NCBI GenBank assembly: GCA_045598025.1 | Contig: JAZLLH010000005.1 | Coordinates: 1 to 8,560, forward strand | DNA: 8,560 nucleotides | Origin: UBA1195 sp045598025 | GTDB taxonomy: Bacteria > Bacteroidota > Bacteroidia > Bacteroidales > WCHB1-69 | Direction: 5' to 3' | Shown here: piece by piece, positions 1 through 6,400 of the stretch | Layout: the number at the start of each line of letters is the position of its first letter | Position numbering within the stretch: the stretch's first letter is position 1 | Made by a program: the position numbers and the translations under genes | Notes under the pieces: model-generated | What the model saw: the letters and a program-made list of their open reading frames with translations, nothing else | The model's database searches: none | Told to the model about the DNA's origin: nothing

Positions 1-412
1 GACGGAACTTTTTTCCTGTTATCTGGTTGAGTCTGGCTATGAATTTCTGGCAGTCGTTCCAGCCAACGCATTCCACCGGCCGTTCGGGATCCTTGAAAAA
101 AGACGGATTGTTTCCCATGACGGCTGTCCACAGTGCCTGCGTCACTTCGCAACAGCCGATGTAGTAGTCGGACAAGGTGACTTTGTGCACAGGCGATTCG
201 TCCTCATACGCTTCGGCAGCCTGTTCGGAGGTGGCGCCCATGATGTAGGAACCGCCCTGTACGGCCACCATGGTGAAAGAGATGTCTTTTATTTTGATTG
301 TCTGATTTTTGAATTGCATTTTTCCGGCGGTATTCTGTGCCGCCGAAGAAAAAGGATGGCATCCGATGTGGCAGATGCATAACAGGCAGAGTCCGAAAAT
401 CGGCTTTTTCAT
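1..412 (-). CDS. Exported SUMF1/formylglycine-generating-enzyme-like protein, N-terminal part (runs off left edge)
   Basis: Reading the minus strand from the ATG at 412-410 gives 137 complete codons with no stop up to the window edge, so this is the 5' part of a longer gene. Residues 1-25 (MKKPIFGLCLLCIC...SSAA) form a signal peptide, with likely signal peptidase I cleavage near SSAA/QN; the HIGC stretch is a poor lipobox. From about residue 45 the protein matches the start of the FGE-sulfatase/SUMF1 fold: a VAVQGGSYIMGA block, ESPVHKVTLSDYYIG, CEVTQALWTAVMG, then PVECVGWNDCQKFIARLN and TGKKFR, which in the family usually leads into an LPTEAEWEYA-type motif that would lie just outside. In the Bacteroidota such exported domains are common, and most are not true sulfatase activators, so the enzymatic role is unknown. 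The catalytic cysteine region is not in the window. The gene is divergent from glyS and has its own -7 element. Confidence 0.88.
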   Translation of the reverse strand, partial: MKKPIFGLCLLCICHIGCHPFSSAAQNTAGKMQFKNQTIKIKDISFTMVAVQGGSYIMGATSEQAAEAYEDESPVHKVTLSDYYIGCCEVTQALWTAVMGNNPSFFKDPERPVECVGWNDCQKFIARLNQITGKKFR

Positions 413-433
413 GTTGATTCAAGTTTGAAGATG

Positions 434-441
434 CAAAGATA
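434..441 (-). promoter_or_regulatory. Bacteroidota -7 promoter element for the SUMF1-like gene
   Basis: The minus strand reads TATCTTTG, a perfect match to the Bacteroidota sigma-ABfr -7 consensus TAnnTTTG, 21 bases upstream of the ATG at 412. No convincing -33 TTTG/TTGG lies at the usual spacing (a TTGG at 454-451 is too close), so the call rests on the -7 box and its position. It would give a leader of roughly 10-20 nt. Confidence 0.5.
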
Positions 442-508
442 GTGAAGATTCCAATGCGTCTGTCCCTCCTTTGAAAATTATTTTTATTTTTTATGTGCGA
501 AAATCTGT

Positions 509-536
509 TTTGGCATTGATTTTTCATGTAATTTTG
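509..536 (+). promoter_or_regulatory. Bacteroidota-type promoter for glyS and the downstream run
   Basis: TAATTTTG at 529-536 is a perfect TAnnTTTG -7 element, and TTTG at 509-512 can serve as the -33 element. The 16-bp gap between them is slightly short for the usual spacing. Transcription would start near 540-545, giving a leader of about 15-20 nt before the glyS ATG at 560. The leader is A-rich with no GGAGG-like Shine-Dalgarno, which is normal for this phylum. As the gaps through to tamB are all 25 bp or less, this is the best candidate promoter for all five genes. Confidence 0.6.
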
Positions 537-559
537 TACTTTAAAAACATAATGTAAAA

Positions 560-2083
560 ATGGCTAACAACGAAGAACTTTTCAAGAAAATCATCGCTCA
601 CGCGAAAGAATACGGTTTTATTTTTCCATCCAGCGAAATCTATGACGGCCTGAGCGCAGTCTATGATTACGGTCAATATGGATGTGAACTGAAAAACAAC
701 ATCAAGCAGTACTGGTGGAAATCCATGGTGAACCTGCATGAAAACATTGTCGGCATTGACAGTGCCATTTTCATGCATCCTACCGTGTGGAAGGCTTCCG
801 GACATGTCGACGCTTTCAACGATCCCATGATCGACAACAAGGACAGCAAGAAACGCTACCGTGCCGATGTGCTGATTGAAGATTACCTGCTGAAAATCGA
901 AGAAAAAATCAACAAAGAGGTTGAAAAAGCAGCCAAGCGCTTTGAAAATTTCGATGAACAGATGTTCCGTCAGACCAATGCCCGCGTCCTGGAATACCAG
1001 AAAAAATACGACGAAATCCACAGCCGCTTTGCCGAATATATGGAAAAGAGTGACTGGACGGCTCTCAAGGCTCTGATAGATGAATTGGGCATTGTCTGCC
1101 CCATTTCCGGCAGTCGCAATTGGACAGAAGTCCGTCAGTTCAACCTGATGTTCGCTACCCAAATGGGTTCCGTAGCAGAAGGAACCGACACGGTTTATCT
1201 GCGTCCGGAAACCGCCCAAGGCATTTTCGTCAACTACCTGAACGTACAGAAAACCGGACGTATGAAGGTGCCTTTCGGCATTGCCCAGATCGGTAAGGCT
1301 TTCCGTAACGAAATCGTCGCCAGACAATTCATTTTCCGCATGAAGGAATTCGAACAGATGGAAATGCAGTTCTTTGTCCGTCCCGGAGAAGAACTGAAAT
1401 GGTTTGAATTCTGGAAGAATGAGCGCATCCGCTGGCATCAGTCGCTGGGCATGGAAGCTTCCTGTTACCGCTTCCACGACCACGAAAAACTGGCACATTA
1501 CGCCAACGCCGCCACCGATATTGAATTCGATTTCCCCTTCGGCTTTAAGGAACTGGAGGGCATTCACTCCCGCACCGACTTCGACCTCAAGGCGCATCAG
1601 CAGTATTCCGGCCGCAAGCTGCAGTACTTTGATCCGGAAACCAACGAGAGTTACGTGCCCTACGTTATTGAAACTTCCATCGGCGTGGATCGCATGTTCC
1701 TTGCGGTGCTGAGTCATGCCTATCAGGAGGAAACTCTTGCGGACGGATCTACCCGCACGGTGTTGCGTATTCCGCCCATTCTGGCTCCGGTCAAAGTGGC
1801 CGTTTTGCCCTTGGTCAAGAAAGACGGCATGCCGGAAAAAGCCCGCGAAATTCTGAAACCGCTGCAGTACGATTACAACTGCCAGTACGATGAAAAAGAT
1901 GCCATCGGACGCCGTTACCGCCGTCAGGACGCCATCGGCACTCCTTTCTGTATCACCGTTGACAATCAGACGCTGGAAGACAATACCGTCACCTTGCGCG
2001 AACGCGACAGCATGCAGCAGGAGCGCATTTCCGTAGACGAAATCCAGGTCCGTTTGAACCAATTGCTGAAGTGTACACTGTAG
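560..2083 (+). CDS. glyS: Glycine--tRNA ligase, single-chain class II (homodimeric type)
   Basis: Encodes a 507-aa cytoplasmic enzyme that charges tRNA-Gly with glycine using ATP. This is the eukaryote/archaea-like alpha2 form (also called glyQS), not the alpha2beta2 enzyme of E. coli, and the length is close to the usual ~510 aa. Visible landmarks: the N-terminal GlyRS signature around residues 19-41 (FPSSEIYDGLSAVYDYGQ), class II motif 2 beginning FRNE at 248-251 and continuing into ARQFIFRMKEFEQMEMQFF, motif 3 GVDRMFLAVL at 375-384 with its ATP-binding arginine, and a C-terminal anticodon-binding domain from about residue 408 (LAPVKVAVLPLV) to the end. Residues ~100-180 are a lysine/glutamate-rich helical insertion. 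The gene contains no TTA, CTA or TCA codons, which leaves the antisense frame open along its whole length. It is first in the plus-strand run, 25 bp before folA. Confidence 0.97.
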   Translation: MANNEELFKKIIAHAKEYGFIFPSSEIYDGLSAVYDYGQYGCELKNNIKQYWWKSMVNLHENIVGIDSAIFMHPTVWKASGHVDAFNDPMIDNKDSKKRYRADVLIEDYLLKIEEKINKEVEKAAKRFENFDEQMFRQTNARVLEYQKKYDEIHSRFAEYMEKSDWTALKALIDELGIVCPISGSRNWTEVRQFNLMFATQMGSVAEGTDTVYLRPETAQGIFVNYLNVQKTGRMKVPFGIAQIGKAFRNEIVARQFIFRMKEFEQMEMQFFVRPGEELKWFEFWKNERIRWHQSLGMEASCYRFHDHEKLAHYANAATDIEFDFPFGFKELEGIHSRTDFDLKAHQQYSGRKLQYFDPETNESYVPYVIETSIGVDRMFLAVLSHAYQEETLADGSTRTVLRIPPILAPVKVAVLPLVKKDGMPEKAREILKPLQYDYNCQYDEKDAIGRRYRRQDAIGTPFCITVDNQTLEDNTVTLRERDSMQQERISVDEIQVRLNQLLKCTL

Positions 2084-2108
2084 TGAATCACCTTTAATAC
2101 TGAACCCC

Positions 2109-2600
2109 ATGATATCCATTATCGTAGCCGTCGGAAATCATTATGAAATTGGTCAGAAAAACCAATTACTCTGCCATTTGCCGGAAGATTTGAAATATTT
2201 CAAACGCGTAACGGGCGGGCATACTGTCCTGATGGGGGAAAACACCTATCTCTCCCTCCCCAAACGTCCTCTGCCCCAACGGAGAAACATTGTGTTGACC
2301 CTGGATAAGGGCAAGGTGTATGAAGGATGTGAGATGGCTTATTCCATAGATGAGGCCCTCGCTCTCTGCCCTAAGGACGAAGAAACTTTCGTCATGGGCG
2401 GTGCTTCCATTTACAGGCAGTTCTTTCCGATTTGCGACAAACTCTACATTACCCGTATGAAAGCCGATTTCCCTGAGGCAGACGTCTTTTTTCCCCTCAT
2501 TGATGAAAAGGACTGGAATCTGATTTCGGAGGAAGGACATACGGCAGATGCAGCGCACTGCTGTGATTTTGTTTTTCAAGTATACACCAAAAAAAAATAA
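2109..2600 (+). CDS. folA: Dihydrofolate reductase
   Basis: Encodes a 163-aa protein, typical length for chromosomal DHFR, which reduces dihydrofolate to tetrahydrofolate with NADPH for thymidylate, purine and methionine synthesis. It aligns to E. coli FolA without gaps through the first ~49 residues: IGQKNQL at 14-20, LPEDLKYFK at 24-32 with the catalytic Asp27, MG-N-T at 42-46, and the folate-binding arginine region RPLPQRRNIVL near 53-63. The nucleotide-binding VMGGASIY is at about residues 95-102, followed by LYITRM and DVFFP. Two normally conserved positions differ: residue 22 is Cys (TGC at 2172-2174) where most bacterial DHFRs have Trp, and residue 44 is Glu where E. coli has the NADPH 2'-phosphate-binding Arg. 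These could alter kinetics, cofactor preference or antifolate sensitivity, but Bacteroidota DHFRs vary here. The frame is intact, so a functional gene is likely. It ends 7 bp before the next gene. Confidence 0.95.
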   Translation: MISIIVAVGNHYEIGQKNQLLCHLPEDLKYFKRVTGGHTVLMGENTYLSLPKRPLPQRRNIVLTLDKGKVYEGCEMAYSIDEALALCPKDEETFVMGGASIYRQFFPICDKLYITRMKADFPEADVFFPLIDEKDWNLISEEGHTADAAHCCDFVFQVYTKKK

Positions 2601-2607
2601 AGAAAAC

Positions 2608-3177
2608 ATGAAAAAAACATCTCTCCCCATTTTGTTGGCAAGCCTGTTGAGCCTGTGCTTTACGGTCGGTTTCGCCCAGAAAAACAAGACTGTAGAAGTC
2701 TACCCCATGCCGGTGGATGAAAACACCAAACTGATTACCTATCAGGATGTCATCCCCATGAAAGCCGCTCCTGAGGAACTGTACGAAAGGGCATATGCCT
2801 GGGTGCAGCAGTTTTTCCAGAATCCATCCAAGGTCATACAGACCGCTGACAAGGAAAAAGGCGTCATTGTCTGCAAAACCAATCTGAAGATTCACACGCC
2901 CACCAAGGATGGAAAATCGGAAGTCATGGCCGGTATTGTGAACTATGAACTCAAAATAGAAGCCCGCGACGGTCGGTATCGTTATACCATCACTCATTTC
3001 GTTTGCAAAAACGGTTCTGTTTCACAGGATTGTGAGCAGTGGCTGGATATGTCCAAAGCCGAATGGACACCTGTCCGCAACGAACATCTGAAGGAAGTGG
3101 ATACCTACATCCAGACTTTGGTCAAGAGTTTGGAGGAAGGCATGGAACCCAAAGCGGAAGTCAAAGACGAGTGGTAG
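2608..3177 (+). CDS. Exported DUF4468-like protein of unknown function
   Basis: Encodes 189 aa from the ATG at 2608. The frame is open further upstream to an ATG at 2548, but that start lies inside folA and would bury the signal peptide; the chosen start gives a textbook one (MKKTSLPILLASLLSLCFTV, cleavage expected after GFA, before QKNK). The mature part resembles Bacteroidota proteins with a DUF4468 domain (predicted TBP-like fold): an early YPMPVDE segment, VIPMKAAPEELYERAYAWVQQFF at about 49-71, KVIQTADKEKGVIVCKTNLKI, then alternating beta segments (VNYELKIEARDGRYRYTITHF) and a C-terminal acidic/lysine helix. Family members are typically periplasmic or surface proteins with no assigned reaction. 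No lipobox or catalytic motif is visible. The stop codon abuts the clpS ATG (TAG ATG), so the two are probably translationally coupled. The domain name is from memory of the family pattern. Confidence 0.85.
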   Translation: MKKTSLPILLASLLSLCFTVGFAQKNKTVEVYPMPVDENTKLITYQDVIPMKAAPEELYERAYAWVQQFFQNPSKVIQTADKEKGVIVCKTNLKIHTPTKDGKSEVMAGIVNYELKIEARDGRYRYTITHFVCKNGSVSQDCEQWLDMSKAEWTPVRNEHLKEVDTYIQTLVKSLEEGMEPKAEVKDEW

Positions 3178-3459
3178 ATGAATCAGGCCGGTACACAATT
3201 CGATCCGAAAGAAGCCAGCACGGACATTCGGGATGATGCCTGTGTGCTGATGCTGTACAATGACAATGTCAATACCTTTGATTTTGTCATTGAGAACCTG
3301 ATCGAACTCTGCGGCCACACCTATGAACAGGCTCTGCAATGCGCATGGATTACGCATTGCTACGGAAAATGCGACGTCCGTCACGGTAGCTATGCCACTT
3401 TGAAAGGCATAGCCGACATCATGTTGCAGCGCGGATTGACAGTGAAAATCGTTTTGTAA
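3178..3459 (+). CDS. clpS: ATP-dependent Clp protease adaptor ClpS
   Basis: Encodes a 93-aa cytoplasmic adaptor, the usual ClpS length. ClpS binds N-end-rule substrates with bulky hydrophobic N-terminal residues and hands them to the ClpA/ClpC-ClpP protease. A ~20-residue disordered N-terminal tail precedes the ClpS fold: VLMLYND at 23-29, NTFDFVIENLIELCGH at 32-47, EQALQCAWITHCYGKCDV at 50-67, GSYATLKGIADIMLQRGL at 70-87. The Asn of the ND pair (N28) and the His equivalent to E. coli H66 (H60) are kept. The next acidic residue (E. coli D36, Caulobacter D49), which helps bind the substrate alpha-amino group, is Asn (N30), and the E. coli M62 gate position is Ala (A56), the latter common in Bacteroidota. 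The start directly follows the preceding stop with no gap, and tamB starts 11 bp downstream. Confidence 0.93.
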   Translation: MNQAGTQFDPKEASTDIRDDACVLMLYNDNVNTFDFVIENLIELCGHTYEQALQCAWITHCYGKCDVRHGSYATLKGIADIMLQRGLTVKIVL

Positions 3460-3470
3460 AGCAGCAAACA

Positions 3471-6400
3471 TTGGTCAGTCAGTTCAAACGGGTATTTCGG
3501 ATAGTTTCCCGGATATGTATCGGGATACTTCTGTTCGTGGCCGTTGTACTGTTCGCAACCGGTGCTATCTTGATGATTCCTTCCGTGCAGACGCGCTGTG
3601 CGCAGAAGGCGGCGGGCATACTGTCCAAAGAACTGCAGACAGAAATCCACATCGAAAAACTGAGGGTAAACTGGAATCTGGATATCGTACTTCAGGATTT
3701 CATGATAAAAGACCGGCACGGTGAGCCGATGCTGGGTATGGACAAACTGAAAGTACATCTCCCCGTTTACCACCGGCGGAGCCGTACCCTCGTGTTTCAC
3801 CGCATGAAGGCCGAGCGTTTGCTGGTATATATAGCCAAATATACCGGCGAACCCCATCCGAACATCTATTTCCTGGCCGATTATTTCCGTTCTGACAATC
3901 CGAAAAAGGGCATGCGCCTGCTGTTTAAGCATTCCCGACTGAAGGACAGCCGTTTTGAATTTTTTTATGAGAGCAAATGGGAAGCGGATCAGGACGGATT
4001 GTGGAATTACCGGGACATCCGGCTGAACGATATACAGGCAGCCATAAAGACATTGGATATCAACGGAAAAGATATAATACTGGATATCAAAAACCTGCAG
4101 CTCAAGGAACATTCCGGATTTGAAATGACACATTATCAGGGAAATGTGTTGATCAATGATCATAAGATATATTGCGAAAACACCCGTTTTGAATGTGGAA
4201 ACGGTACACGGACCGATGTGGATTTCCGTTTTGATTTCGACCATTTTTCTTCGTTTTCGGATTTCTACGATAGTGTGTACTTCCGCTGCAGTCTCCGCCC
4301 CTCCGTCATTGCCATGGAGGATTTGAAATATTTTGTTCCTGCTTTCCAATCCATGGACAATCGGAAATACCGTCTGCAAGGCGATGTGTCCGATTGTCTG
4401 TCCGAATTGCGGATAGAAGATTTCCGCCTGAGTCTCAATGACAGTGCTTACCTTTCGGGAAATGTGTACACCAAAGGGCTTCCGGATGCGGAAAACACCA
4501 TTTGGAACGTCCGTCTGGATGAGGCATGCTTCCCCTTGGCATATCTGGAAGGATACGGACTTCCTAAAGGGAAAAAACTGCATTTCCCCTCTTGCCTGAA
4601 AAACATGGTCTGCTCGTCCGCGGACGGAGAATTTTTGGGAAGTTTTCAGGATTTCGAGGCCGCTGTGCGCATGCGGACAAATTATGGGGATGTGCAGGCA
4701 GAAGGTCATTATAGCGGAAATTATACCTTGGATTTTGCAGCAGACAATCTCCTATTGACACAACTGTTGGGAAAAAATCCGCTGCGGAAAATGGCCTTAC
4801 AGGGACATGTCAGCGGAGAGGGAAAAAACATAGAAGAATACAGGGCAGACATACACGAACTGCTCATTCATGAAAATACAATCAACGACCTGCATATCAA
4901 CGGGGACAAGGAAGACGAAAGGCTCACTTTCCATTTGTCCTCCCGAGATACCCTGCTGAAAGCCGAGGTGAAAGGATTTTCCGATATGTCGGATGACGGG
5001 CGCAATCTGTATTATGCCAACATGGATGTGGAATACGCGGATCTGAGCGCGCTCTGTCTGTTCCGTCCGGATTCCGCTGTGAGTGTTTCCATGCATGGAG
5101 ATGTACAGATGAAAGGAAAAAACTGGAATGACATGGAGGGCGAAATCAGCCTGAAGGATGCCGTTTATTCTCAGAACGGAAGGAACTTTCCTCTTCGTCA
5201 TTGGGTCGCCAATGTACAACAGGCAACCAATGCACAGGGTGAGGTAAACATCCGCCTTTTTTCGGACGTAATGATGGCCGAATGTCGGGGAAACATTCCT
5301 TATCCGGAAATTCCGGCCCGTATCAGACAGGAAGTGTCCTGTTACCTGCCGCATGCCCTTTCTGTCCAGTATTCTTTGCCGGAAGGAAATCCCTACTGGG
5401 ACCTGTCGCTGCACATGAGGAAATCTTTTCCTCTTTTGGAGGTCTTGTTCCCGAAATTCCGGTATCAGGGAACCCTGGATCTGAAAGCCAGTCGTATACC
5501 GGATGCGGCTGAACGGCTGAATCTGGAAATGAGTTCTCCCCTGTTGCTGTTCGGAAATACGGAGTTTCACCAATGCCATCTGGAGGGAATCGGAAACGAG
5601 GAAAGCATGGATATGATCATCCATTGTGGAGATGTGGTGTGGAATCACAGTGACAGTCTTTCCAATCTGCAGGATGTCCGTCTGCGAGCTGAATGCCATG
5701 ATGACACCGTTGCTTTCGAGATAGAATCGGGACAGGACGATGGTTTTTCCGGACCGCAGGTGTCTTTGGGTGGCCAGGTCCATTTTCTGGAATCGTATGC
5801 GGATGTACACTTCCAAAAAGGAGATTTGAAATTCGGAAAGTCCGTATTTGCCATTTCACCAGAAAACCGTATCCTGCTGTCTGAACAGCAGGTCCGTTTC
5901 AGACAATGCGGTTTCTCGTCCGGAGAGCAATCCTTCGTATTGGATGGAACGTATTCTTCCCGATATCCTTCTCGTATACAGGTGGATATGCATCGGCTGA
6001 TATTGTCTGAATTTGATGTGTTCATGAAACCATACCACCTGTCTATGGATGGTATGGTTGACGGAAATATCCTGGTGAGTGGTCAGGATACCTCCCTGAA
6101 GTTTTCAAGCAATGTGGAAATCAGCAACTTTGTTTTTAATGAAACTTCTTACGGACGATTGTCAGGCAGTGCGGATTGGGAGGAACACGAGCAACGTATA
6201 CGGATTCGGGCCCATTTGTATCCCTTGGAGGATGCCACTGCCGTAGCTGCATTGGAAGGATATTATATTCCGTCTGAGCAGCAGATTGATCTGAAAGGAA
6301 ATATACAGTCCTTCGACCTGCATATGCTGGAGCCCTATCTCACTTCTTTTGCAACCCATGTGGAAGGATTGTGTTCCGGCGAACTTTTCTATACGGGACC

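Noticed and set aside
204..527. 107-codon minus-strand open frame across the divergent promoter region
   Set aside because: It is out of frame with the SUMF1-like gene, crosses both promoter elements and lacks the signal peptide and FGE motifs seen in the other frame.
524..2119. 531-codon open frame on the minus strand opposite glyS
   Set aside because: It is codon-aligned with glyS and exists because glyS lacks TTA, CTA and TCA codons. The translation shows no recognisable domain, while glyS has all class II synthetase motifs.
2548..2607. Upstream ATG for the DUF4468-like gene, inside folA
   Set aside because: The 20 added residues overlap folA and precede a standard signal peptide that begins at the ATG at 2608.
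3273..3280. TACCTTTG inside clpS, matching the -7 consensus TAnnTTTG
   Set aside because: No -33 element at suitable spacing, and a six-fixed-base pattern is expected by chance in a window this size.
3390..4709. 439-codon minus-strand open frame opposite clpS/tamB
   Set aside because: Codon-aligned antisense shadow of tamB, with no recognisable domain and no promoter or start context.
4797..5816. 339-codon minus-strand open frame opposite tamB
   Set aside because: Also a codon-aligned shadow; it ends where tamB uses a TTA codon at 4797.
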